NCBI GenBank assembly: GCA_027563935.2
Contig: JANVAS020000203.1
Coordinates: 7,440,001 to 7,504,000, forward strand
Origin: Costus lasius
Taxonomy: Eukaryota > Streptophyta > Magnoliopsida > Zingiberales > Costaceae
DNA length: 64,000 bases
Reading direction: 5' to 3'
Both the position numbers and the translations under genes were made by a program. The number at the start of each line of letters is the position of its first letter. Position 1 is the first letter of the stretch. Under the pieces are notes generated by a model. It was not told where the DNA came from, made no database searches, and saw only the letters and a program-made list of their open reading frames with translations. Of the stretch, positions 54,884-64,000 are shown in pieces.

Positions 54884-56951
54884 AGAAAGACTTGGAGGCT
54901 CGCGAATAAGCTAGCAAGACTCACTCCAAATGCTAGCTCAAAATAAAGAAAAGAATAACTTCAACTACTTCATGTTATGGTCGAGACACTTTCCAGAATA
55001 AGTTGTACTCTCCACAAATCAGCCAATCTAGCCATGCGACTTGCGCCAACTTCAAATCTGCATCAAGATCATCTTCAACGCTGAACGGTTCAACGCACGC
55101 TCGTAGCCAACGCTCTTCTTCAGCCAAAGTTGGAAGCTGCAACGTTACCTTCGCACCTCACAAGGAAAGTTCAACGTTTCTCTTCAGCAATCGAAGGAGG
55201 AAAGCTCCAATGCCATCGCTGCAGTCGTTCAAACAAGGAAACACCAACGTCTCTTTGCAGCAACGTCTCTCCCAATCTTCCCCTATATGTATCAAAGCTT
55301 GAACCTTGTACAAACAGATTTGAGATTTTGTTGAATGGAAATGGTTTCTTCGTCCATGGAATCGGATGTCTCCTTTCTCCTCTGAGGCGCTTGTGTCGCC
55401 TACCCTTCTCTTCTCCTCCTCCTTCTAGGGCTGAGCCCCTCCTTCCTCCTCTCCTCTCTATTCTCTTCTTCTACCTCTAATTCTCCTTCTCTGTTCGCTG
55501 CAACCGTCTGCAACTTCACTTTCCTGATTTTCGAAAGATTGTGAGCACGCCGCCGACGATCCGCCGGTCTGATCCTCACAAAACTTCGGGCGTCACTCCT
55601 CCTCCCCAAGATGAAGCTCTAGCCGCCGGCATCCGCCAAACCTTCCGTCCGATCACCGGAATCGAACGTCCGTTCGAATCCCCTGTTCTCGCCAGCCTTC
55701 CGTCCTGGTGCCGTCTTCCAGCACCGTTCTCCTCCGTTCGGCCACCATCCACCACGAAACTCCGGCCACATCGTCACCACAACCTCATCAACTCCCAGTT
55801 GTAGCAGGTCCGGCGAACGGCCACCACCGGACGAACGGCGACCAACTCTGCCCCACGCTCGTTTTTCCCTGTTTCCGCCCAGTTTCCGCCTCAGATCCGT
55901 CTTCATCGTCGATCTCCTCCGTCCGGCCATCTTTCATCTCCAAACTCCGGCCACGTCCTCTCGTCAGCCACAGCACCTCCCAGTAGTAGCAGGTTCTGAG
56001 TTCGTGCACCTCCGGTTGTCCGGCGACGAACTCTGTTCCTCACGCGCATCTCCCTGTTCTGCTGAACAGCGCATCCCCGCCTCCGCCTGCGTTGCCTCCC
56101 TCGCCTCGCCCCACCACCAGCCGTCGGTGTTCCGACGAAACCGACGCCTCCTCGCCTTTCCAGTGCTCCAGTGCCACCGACGAACAATCCGTGCTGCAGC
56201 GTCATCGATCTCGCCAGCTTTTCTCGTTCTGTTTTCACGTTCGCTGTTTGTTCTTAACCTTGGTGCTAAACTGAATATCCTTGTTTCTGCAGGTTTTTTT
56301 TAACTTGCTCGGATAAGTCTCCAGCTCTGATCATTGGATCCATTAGCAAGACCTGATCCTCCTCTATCATTCGGATCAGTTGGAAGAAACGCAAATCGAA
56401 TGGATCATTCTCCAAGACACATCAACTTTTCGTAAATTGATCAACTCCTGCATAGTCTTCTTATTTAATCTGTTTAGCGTATTTTATGCAGGTATTTGAT
56501 GTGCTTCGACAGGAAGGAACCTATAATATCTGAAACGGTTAGGAAGACCATGTTTCTGTCCACCATAAGGAACAGTTGGTTCTACTAAAGATTCATCGGT
56601 ACACCCAAGAAAGCATTGCAAAAGTAGTAATCTAATAAAATTCTGTGCAGTTTTAACTTTCCGATCTGAGTAGCTATATTGGTTGCACAAAATCTATATG
56701 CTCGAGTAGGAGTCTACTCTCCATTTTGATACGCATGCAAAGAACTAATTTAGTTCTACAATGCAGTTCATTTAGTTGAATATTGAATGATTGGAACCCC
56801 TCTATGACATTTGCCACATTTGCTAAATAATAATTTTCTGAACTCCTGGAATTCTAGCTATTTCATGAATATGTTGTTTTCTGAAAATTCAACAATAAAT
56901 AACTGAATTTAAGTTTAGTAGTTTGTTGTCACACGCTTCCCCCCTACATCA
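54826..56951 (+). repeat. J 3' LTR (2126 bp)
   Basis: Same length as the 5' LTR. The only difference noticed is T at 55104, a C-to-T change at a CAG site. It ends CTACATCA, followed by AGAAC. Confidence 0.95.
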
Positions 56952-57041
56952 AGAACAATCTTAAGGTGTCCGAACCAGTCAGAGAAGTTCGGCCCAGCAA
57001 ACTTCTCCCTTTCCAGTAGGGATCGCACATTGAAGCTCATG
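56952..57041 (-). pseudogene. B gag, first 30 codons (separated by J)
   Basis: The minus-strand ATG at 57041 begins MSFNVRSLLEREKFAGPNF, the same as A. The frame runs 30 codons to the J insertion inside the GTTCTT codons of the HLKIVL block, and continues on the other side of J at 50369. Removing J and one AGAAC copy leaves the frame in register, so J broke a gag that was open at this point. Confidence 0.93.
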
Positions 57042-58816
57042 GTGTTCGTTGCTGCAGGAATCTACAACAGGCAAGAACAGCAAGGTCAGTATCAATGTTT
57101 CAGAATCAATCCAGGACTTAAGAAAGATTCTTTTCTCACTATTTTGTCTGACTGAAAAATCCAGTAAACAGTCCGAAAGAGTAACACTCTTTTAGTGAGA
57201 TGGGATCCAGATTTCATACTTGGTCTCCGCGTCCCGCTCAAGCGAGATAAGATGCACAGAGATGACAAGCACTAATTTCTGGTAGGCTGTCCCAGCCAAT
57301 CGCCCAACCCGTGCGATTCCCCTTCATCTTGGCAATCCAGCAGACTGTGCCAACTGAGTTGGTACAACACAGTCTCTGATCCCAGAGATGGCTGCCTCCA
57401 TGTGCTACCATATGCGCCACATATGTAGTCTACATGGTCAAGCTGACCTGACCTACTCCCTGGACCACCACGTGCTATGCTGAGCAACGAGAAGGGATAA
57501 ATCCCTGCTCTGTAACACGCAGGTGTAATCCAGCACCGTCTGAAGATAGATGGACGTGCCCACTGAGTGGGTTCAACACGGCTCCAACGATAGTCAGAAC
57601 GGTGAGGTTTCGCGTCAGAAGGCTTACGAGCTTGATATATTAGCGTTGGATTTTAACGGTCTTTTATCTTCTTACTATCAGGCATGTCCTATGGCTATAG
57701 CAGAAGATAAACTTAAACATGCAATTCTAATTATTAGCAATAAGTAGAAAGCATGATCTTATGTGGTAAAAGCCCATGAACCCTAGTAAGACCTTAATTT
57801 TACTTAAGTCTTCACTTGAGCTCCTTGGCCTCACATCTGGTCCAACCTAGGGCTCTAGCGCCAAGAGCACCTCAGGTGCGCCACCAGGTGAATGCTCCTC
57901 TTGGATGTGTGCCTTTGTGCTCTTGTCTAATCAAAATACATTTTTGATCTATCTAGACAAGGTTGACTCGCAGGTCAACAATACATTATAAATTAAGTAC
58001 AATGTGATTCGCAGATCACAAATTAATTTACAATTTTAAATCCAGGCTCACAGGCCCCAGCACAGCACACAATAGGGCAACCCACATAAGAGTAAATAAA
58101 CAAGCATATGGTTTCAATCATCATGTGATCCAATCAAGAAATTAAAATTTTGAAAACCCCATAGGCATCACTTTTAATTTCCTTATGTGCCCTACAACCT
58201 TACAATGGTCCATTGATAGGGATCCACTCATCCATCTAGATAGATCCTTTTCCCTTGCATGCACCGAGTCCTAACTGACCCGAGTTGACCTGATGGTCAA
58301 CCATGCATGCGCCAAGGGCTGAACCACCCTCATGAGTTTTGGCAAGCGGGTGTGACCCCGGGCCTAACTCAAGTGTGTTCAGAAGTTGTCTCAATCAGAC
58401 CTCGCTACACGCCTTGGATGCAGTCGACCTATAGCCACCTCGTGCTTGCGCACAGGTGCTATCTGGTCAACCCATCTAGGCTGTCAGATGGTCTGATCAG
58501 ACTAGTTTGATCCATTCTAGATGAAGCTTTCAACCCCATCAACCCATCTAAGGGTTTACAATAGGTACTTCTTAGATCTAGTTGGGCGCGCATGTCATTT
58601 AGGTTTTAGAAAAACAACAACAACATGGTATAACCGCAACCAACATATATGCGCCAATCAACATAACTCTCATACATGCGCAAATATAAACATACTATTA
58701 TCTAGCATACTCGCATGAAGAGATAACATATGTCAAACAAGATCAACATACATGTAGATGCGCAAACATGGATCACATAGTATATCAAGCAATCATATGA
58801 TTATGCTTCAACCGGC
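57042..58816 (-). other. B leader
   Basis: Untranslated leader matching A's and C's leaders. It conserves the CCTGTTGTAG tract just upstream of gag (minus strand, near 57065). No gene is seen. Confidence 0.75.
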
Positions 58817-58828
58817 GCTCTGATACCA
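58817..58828 (-). other. Primer-binding site of B (tRNA-iMet)
   Basis: The minus strand reads TGGTATCAGAGC, two bases after the LTR end. Confidence 0.9.
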
Positions 58829-58830
58829 AT

Positions 58831-60551
58831 TGAAGTGTCCCCTTCATGGGGGAGCGCAAGTAAACAAAATCCCTTTCAAGAGGGGGGCGAAAACCTTAAA
58901 GGGGTGGCGCATCACCATTGCAAGCGGAAGCAAAAGGTTTTCAAGAATCTTAGCATAAACATATGTTCAACTTGGTGAAGTTGAGACTCATACCATAGCC
59001 ATCTCGGTTTAGATGGAGCTTTGGAAGCAAAGGCGCAAGTGCCCCTTCTCCGAAGATAATCACACACAAGAGAAGATGGCTTCTCCTTGGATCTCCTTGT
59101 GCTAGCAAGGATGCGCAAGGTGTCCTTGATCGAATGTTAGGATGATGGAGAAGTTTCCTTGGCCGAGCGCTTGTTCTTGTCGTCCACTTCCTTCCACACG
59201 AGATGGCAAGCAAGCTCTCTTTTCCCCAAAAACAAAACGCAAAGACAAGAGAGCAAATGCACTTCGGCGACATCAAGACAAATGACGTTACATGACTTCC
59301 CAAAATGGAAAGTCATGAAGCCACTCTCCAACGCCAAAACGCCCCTCTTGATGAACCATGCGTTCACCTAGTGAACCGGTTCATGCTTTGGTTCAATTCG
59401 ATTTGGCCCAAAGACCAAACTCAAACCAAGCCAAGCCAAGGCATGGTCTAGACCCTCTATGAACCAAATGGCTCATGATCTAGCCGTTCATCTCCTGATG
59501 CTCCTGATCTCACCGATCTAGCATCATCTCTCTCGATCGAAGCTTACCGATCTAAAGCCCTAATCAATCAAACATGATCAGGCTAGATCTCACTTGCAAT
59601 CAGAGATTAAACCCCTTTAAACTGAACCCATACAATTCAGTCCACACGATCTGACTCAAGAAAGCCATATCATCAAATTGTGCGACCCTAAGGGTTTCCT
59701 TTAAATGTCGGTAACGACAACTTACGTTATCACGATCAGTGAGGGGTATCTAGCAACACATCACTGTCTCCCGATATAAAGGAAATAGTCTTCCAAGACT
59801 ACACCCAAACCATGACACAAGTGTGAATCAAAACTCACAAGGCACACATATGTCCTTTGCCACTGGATGTTCTTATTGGACAAGCATGTCAAGCTTGTAA
59901 CTCCAATACGATGAGCATGATTAGATCAGATGCACATAGTCATCTAGGTATGGCCATACACTACCTCAATCATCTCATATAGGGGGGCCTTTAGAACATC
60001 ACACTCCTTAAACAAGGAGACGGCAATCCTTTATCTATCACTAGTGCCCTAACCTGATTCAAGCTCACCATCCAAGATAGTCTATAATCATTATATTTCA
60101 AATGATATTGAACTACCTCAAAACAATGACAATCATCATTTAGAAACACAAGTGATCTCAAGTCAAAGGACATGTGCCACTTGCTGCTTACAGGGATCAT
60201 TCACATTGTGACAAGCAATGCAATATCCCAGTAGGGTCTGTCCAGTACATCCAATGTACCCATGAGTCTACATCTTATTCCATGCTCGAAGCATCCTATA
60301 AGATTAGCACTCATATTAGTCTCCATCATATCAAGGCTGTCTCATGTTCACCAAGATATCTCGACTAAGGACTTATAGCCTGTCAGCCTAGCTGAACAGC
60401 TTTGAGACATTATTCAGAAGTACACTTATTACAGCAGACAAGGTAACAACCTGAATAACAACCATGCCTTATTATAAACTTAAGAGTTTATTACATGATA
60501 CTTATACAATCCCAAGGCCTCAAACATTAGCCTTAAGGGCATACCCCAACA
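58831..60551 (-). repeat. B 5' LTR (1721 bp)
   Basis: Pairs with 44833-46553. It ends cleanly at CCCCAACA, followed by CCAAG of K's LTR. Confidence 0.93.
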
Positions 60552-61032
60552 CCAAGATAGTCTATAATCATTATGTTTCAAATGATATTGAACCATCTCA
60601 AAACAATGACAATCATCATTTAGAAAACACAAGTGATCTCAAGTCAGAGGAAATGTGCCACTTGTCTTAATCAAGGAACATTCACATTGTGACAAACAAT
60701 TGAACATCCTAGTAGGGTCTGTCCAGTACATCCAATGTACCCATGAGTCTACATCTTATTCCATGCTCGAAGCATCCTATAAGATTAGAACACATATTAG
60801 TCTTAACCATATCAAGGCTGTCTCATGTTCACCAAGATACATCGACTAAGGACATAATAGCATGTCAGCCCAGCTGAACAGCTTTGAGACATTATTCAGA
60901 AGAACATATATTGCAGCAGACAATGTAAACAACCGAATAATAACCATGCCTTTATAAACATAACAGTTTATTACATGATACAGATACATTCCCACAGGCC
61001 TCAAACATTAGCCTTAAGGGCATACCCCAACA
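60552..61032 (-). repeat. K 3' LTR, first 481 bp (minus-strand sense)
   Basis: It starts at 61032 (TG...) beside the polypurine tract and matches the first 480 bases of B's LTR with clear divergence. It breaks where B is inserted. Confidence 0.9.
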
Positions 61033-61047
61033 ATCTCCCACTTGCAC
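61033..61047 (-). other. Polypurine tract of K
   Basis: The minus strand reads GTGCAAGTGGGAGAT next to the LTR. Confidence 0.85.
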
Positions 61048-61052
61048 TTAAT

Positions 61053-64000
61053 CTAATGGTTGAGAAATCTCAAACCCATATTATTACAGTGCTTCTCATG
61101 CTTCTGCTGCGCCAGAGGCTTGGTAAGCGGGTCTGCCAGATTGTCATCTGTATGAACCTTGCATACTTTGATCTCGCCACGATCTATGATCTCCCTGATC
61201 AAGTGAAACCGTCTCAGTATGTGCTTGGACTTCTGGTGCGACCGTGGTTCCTTTGCTTGTGCGATTGCTCCAGTGTTATCACAGAAGATAACCAAAGGAT
61301 CGACACTCGAAGGAACAACACCAAGTTCTCTCACGAACTTACGAATCCAGACTGCCTCCTTGGATGCTTCCGAGGCTGCAACATACTCGGCTTCTGTTGT
61401 GGAATCAGCAACAGTTGACTGTTTGAAACTTTTCCACACCACTACTCCTCCATTCAAGCTAAAAACATAGCCTGATTGTGATCGGAAATCATCCTGGTCA
61501 GACTGGAACGAAGCGTCAGTATATCCTTCAATACTGAGTTCTTCCTGACCACCATATATCAAGAACATATCTTTGGTCCTCCGCAGATATTTTAAGATGT
61601 TCTTGACTGCAATCCAGTGCGCCATACCTGGATTACTCTGGTAACGACTGGTTACGCTTAACCCGTAAGCGACGTCTGGGCGAGTACACAACATCGCATA
61701 CATAATGGAAACAATAGCCGAAGCATAAGGCGTATTGTCCATTTCATCTTTCTCAGTCTGTGTTTGTGGACACTGACTCTTCGAAAGATTCAGACCATGT
61801 CTGACTGGAAGATATCCACGTTTAGAATTCTCTAAATGAAATCTCTCCAGGACCTTATCGATGTAAGTACTCTGGCACAGCCCGAGAAGCCTCTTAGATC
61901 TATCCCTGTAGATCTTCACACCTAACACATAGGCTGCTTCTCCTAAATCTTTCATCTGGAAACACTTCCTCAGCCATGCTTTAACAGCATGCATTTCAGG
62001 AATGTCATTTCCAATGATCAAGATGTCATCGACGTAGAGGACTAGGAAAGTAATCACGCTCCCACTAAACCTCTTATATACACACGGGTCATCCTCGTTC
62101 TTGATGAAACCAAATTCAGTGACTGATTCATCAAAACGAATATTCCAGCTTCTCGATGCTTGTTTAAGTCCATAAATGGACTTCTTTAACTTGCATATCT
62201 TATGACGATCTGATGGATTAGTGAAACCCTCTGGTTGTGTCATGTACACATCCTCATCCAGATTTCCATTAAGGAAAGCTGTTTTCACATCCATCTGCCA
62301 AATCTCATAATCATAATATGCAGCTATCGCGAAAAGAATCCGAATAGACTTAAACATGGCTACAGGTGAGAAAGTTTCATCATAATCTATCCCGTAGATT
62401 TGTTTGAAACCTTTCGCAACTAGCCTGCCTTTATAGGTAACCACGTTACCATCCATGTCAATCTTCTTCTTGAAGATCCATTTACAGCCTATAGGGATAA
62501 CTCCCGAAGGCGGATCAACCAAATCCCAGACTTGGTTATCTGACATGGAGTCCATCTCGGCGCGCATAGCCTCAAGCCATCTTGCTGACTCCGGTCCACT
62601 GACCGCATCCGCATAAGTGAGGGGTTCATCATTATCAATGATGTAGACTCCGTCATAGCGCTCAGGCTGTCGACGGATCCTACCCGATCTTCGCGGTTCC
62701 CGTGATATCTGAGCCTCAGGTTGTTCAATAACCTGTTCTACCGGCTCAGGCTCATCCAACTGTGCTTGGTCACTTTGTCCTTCTTCTGGATTCTCATCCA
62801 GCTTTATTTCTCTCCCACTGGCCTCTTGCAGAAGAAACTCCTTCTCAAGAAATATGGCCGTCCGAGCAACAAAAACCTTGTTCTCCTTGGGATCGTAGAA
62901 ATAATAACCCTTAGTTTCCTTAGGGTAACCGACAAAGATACATTTGTCAGATCTGCTCTCTAGTTTCCCAGAGGCGAGCTTTTTGACATAAGCCTCGCAG
63001 CCCCAGATCCTGATAAATGTCAAGCTCGGCTGTTTCCCATACCATAACTCATATGGCGTCTTTGAAACTGCCTTGGATGGCACTCGGTTTAGTACCTTTG
63101 CAGCTGTTTCCAGCGCAAAACCCCAAAAGGAGTATGGAAGAGTAGCCTGACTCATCATAGAACGAACCATATCAAGTAGCGTTCTATTTCTCCTCTCGGA
63201 CACACCATTCCATTGCGGTGTTCCTGGCGGAGTGAGCTGTGAGATGATCCCACACTCCTTCAGATAGTCAGTAAACGTATGACTTAGGTATTCACCACCT
63301 CGATCTGAGCGAAGTGCCTTGATATTTCGGCCTAGCTGATTCTGTACTTCATTCTTGAACTCTTTGAACTTGTCAAAAGATTCACTCTTATGTCTCATCA
63401 GATAGACATACCCGTATCTACTGAAATCATCAGTAAAGGTAATGAAGTACTGATAGCCACCTCTGGCATGTTTACCAAATGGCCCACACACATCACTATG
63501 TATAAGGTCAAGTAAACCTGAAGCCCTTTGACCTTTGTGAGGAAAAGGTGACTTCGTCATTTTACCCATCAAACAAGCTTTGCATGTATCAATCTCCTTA
63601 TAGGAGAATGATCCCAGCAGTCCATGATCATGCAACCGCTTAATGCGTTTCTCGTTAATATGGCCTAAACGACTATGCCATAGCAAGGTGCTGTCATCAG
63701 CATACTTGGCTTTCTTAATATCAATTTGCTGTATCGAACATTCCATGTCCAACATGTATAACCCATTGTTAATTGAACCAGTTGCATAAACAATATTATC
63801 AAAAGACAAAATACACTTTGAAATATTGCATTCAAAGGAAAATCCCTTCCTGACAAGAGCAGGAATGGAGATAATATTTTTAGTTATACTGGGAACAAAG
63901 TAACAATTGTCTAGTTCCAATACAAGTCCAGATGGTAAAGAAATGAAATAGTCTCCTACAGCAACAGCAGCAACCCGTGCCCCGTTTCCAACTCGTAGGT
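61053..64000 (-). CDS. K gag-pol, C-terminal 982 codons, open to the window edge
   Basis: The frame is open without a stop from base 64000 to the TAG at 61053-61055. In order it carries the region after the protease active site (VGNGARVAAVAVGDYF), the integrase zinc motif (WHSRLGHINEKRI, DTCKACLMGK) and core (HSDVCGP, RSDRGGEY, SERRNR), the RSGRIRRQPERYDG linker, reverse transcriptase (FLNGNLDEDVYM, YVDDILIIGND) and RNase H (GYTDASFQSD, FCDNTGAIAQAKEP). It is very close to A, B and H. Gag and the protease active site lie right of the window, so whether K is fully intact is unknown. An internal ATG is not the start. Confidence 0.92.
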   Translation of the reverse strand, partial: LRVGNGARVAAVAVGDYFISLPSGLVLELDNCYFVPSITKNIISIPALVRKGFSFECNISKCILSFDNIVYATGSINNGLYMLDMECSIQQIDIKKAKYADDSTLLWHSRLGHINEKRIKRLHDHGLLGSFSYKEIDTCKACLMGKMTKSPFPHKGQRASGLLDLIHSDVCGPFGKHARGGYQYFITFTDDFSRYGYVYLMRHKSESFDKFKEFKNEVQNQLGRNIKALRSDRGGEYLSHTFTDYLKECGIISQLTPPGTPQWNGVSERRNRTLLDMVRSMMSQATLPYSFWGFALETAAKVLNRVPSKAVSKTPYELWYGKQPSLTFIRIWGCEAYVKKLASGKLESRSDKCIFVGYPKETKGYYFYDPKENKVFVARTAIFLEKEFLLQEASGREIKLDENPEEGQSDQAQLDEPEPVEQVIEQPEAQISREPRRSGRIRRQPERYDGVYIIDNDEPLTYADAVSGPESARWLEAMRAEMDSMSDNQVWDLVDPPSGVIPIGCKWIFKKKIDMDGNVVTYKGRLVAKGFKQIYGIDYDETFSPVAMFKSIRILFAIAAYYDYEIWQMDVKTAFLNGNLDEDVYMTQPEGFTNPSDRHKICKLKKSIYGLKQASRSWNIRFDESVTEFGFIKNEDDPCVYKRFSGSVITFLVLYVDDILIIGNDIPEMHAVKAWLRKCFQMKDLGEAAYVLGVKIYRDRSKRLLGLCQSTYIDKVLERFHLENSKRGYLPVRHGLNLSKSQCPQTQTEKDEMDNTPYASAIVSIMYAMLCTRPDVAYGLSVTSRYQSNPGMAHWIAVKNILKYLRRTKDMFLIYGGQEELSIEGYTDASFQSDQDDFRSQSGYVFSLNGGVVVWKSFKQSTVADSTTEAEYVAASEASKEAVWIRKFVRELGVVPSSVDPLVIFCDNTGAIAQAKEPRSHQKSKHILRRFHLIREIIDRGEIKVCKVHTDDNLADPLTKPLAQQKHEKHCNNMGLRFLNH

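Larger units (their letters stand above)
50375..56951 (+). mobile_element. Element J: non-autonomous LTR retrotransposon, chromovirus-like, very recent, inserted in B gag
   Basis: Two 2126-bp LTRs (50375-52500 and 54826-56951, constant offset 4451) start TGATGG and end CTACATCA. A perfect 5-bp duplication AGAAC lies at 50370-50374 and 56952-56956. I found one difference between the LTRs (C at 50653, T at 55104). The 2325-bp internal region has a primer site, a leader, one open frame and a polypurine tract. It has no gag, reverse transcriptase, RNase H or integrase. Transposition needed enzymes from another element. Confidence 0.95.
44616..60551 (-). mobile_element. Element B: Ty1/copia family 1, young, interrupted by J, with an extra leader fragment after its 3' LTR
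   Basis: Minus-strand order: 5' LTR (60551-58831), primer site and leader, gag-pol (57041-56952, then 50369-46574, split by J), polypurine tract, 3' LTR (46553-44833), then a second copy of the primer site and leader start (44832-44616). The two LTRs are 1721 bp each and differ by eye only at 45948/59946 and 46312/60310. B sits in K's LTR with CCAAG (60552-60556) as the right target-site copy. The left copy is not found because the extra leader piece intervenes. Confidence 0.85.
44549..64000 (-). mobile_element. Element K: Ty1/copia family 1, inserted in A 3' LTR, hosting B; 5' end outside window
   Basis: On the minus strand: pol from the window edge to 61053, polypurine tract, 3' LTR starting at 61032 and readable to 60552, where B begins. 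A small LTR terminus at 44549-44615 is assigned to the same LTR. About 1.1 kb of the LTR between these parts is absent. The assignment of the left piece, and hence K as A's interrupter, is inference. Confidence 0.6.

Overview
This 64-kb window is nuclear DNA of a flowering plant, from repeat-packed heterochromatin. I see no host gene, no tRNA or rRNA gene and nothing bacterial or viral beyond endogenous retroelements. The evidence for a plant is the set of Ty1/copia gag-pol elements with tRNA-iMet primer sites, an Athila-like element primed by tRNA-Asp, solo LTRs of Ty3/gypsy chromovirus type (TGTAA...TGTGACA), and canonical 5-bp target duplications. The species cannot be told from these data.

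Layout by element (names used throughout): C, minus-strand copia family 1, cut by the left edge (1-3086). D/E, an Athila-like non-autonomous element in tandem form: D internal region (3087-5726 and 24162-25714), one LTR (25715-27598), E internal region (27599-about 29873). F, minus-strand copia family 2 (5727-24161, TSD TTCAT), inserted in D. H, plus-strand copia family 1 (6794-13611, TSD AACCA), sits in F's 3' LTR; a gypsy-type solo LTR (21235-23859) sits in F's 5' LTR. I, plus-strand copia family 2 (30207-37034), has a second gypsy-type solo LTR (30727-33459, TSD CCTTC) in its LTR. A, plus-strand copia family 1 (37035-44548), has an uninterrupted 1294-codon gag-pol and is inserted in I's gag. 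K, minus-strand copia family 1 (LTR piece 44549-44615, LTR piece 60552-61032, pol 61053-64000+), is inserted in A's 3' LTR. B, minus-strand copia family 1 (44616-60551), is inserted in K's LTR. J, a plus-strand non-autonomous chromovirus-like element (50375-56951, TSD AGAAC), is inserted in B's gag.

The right half is therefore a five-level nest (I, A, K, B, J). Visible decay agrees with the nesting order: J's two 2126-bp LTRs show one difference by eye, B's two 1721-bp LTRs show two, H's show about a dozen plus a deletion, and F's differ at many sites and in repeat number.

How the parts work: autonomous copia copies (A intact, K open to the window edge) would supply Gag, protease, integrase and reverse transcriptase/RNase H from one polyprotein. 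The broken copies carry nonsense codons, deletions or insertions. J and D/E encode no polymerase and must have used proteins from other elements.

Most promising for follow-up: J, which moved recently while encoding only a 497-aa protein with a catalytically broken retropepsin-like domain and a proline/glutamate-rich tail; the palindromic minisatellite in F's LTRs with a paired substitution in both arms; the ACGGCA/TGCCGT palindrome clusters in D/E; and the extra primer-site/leader copy downstream of B's 3' LTR.
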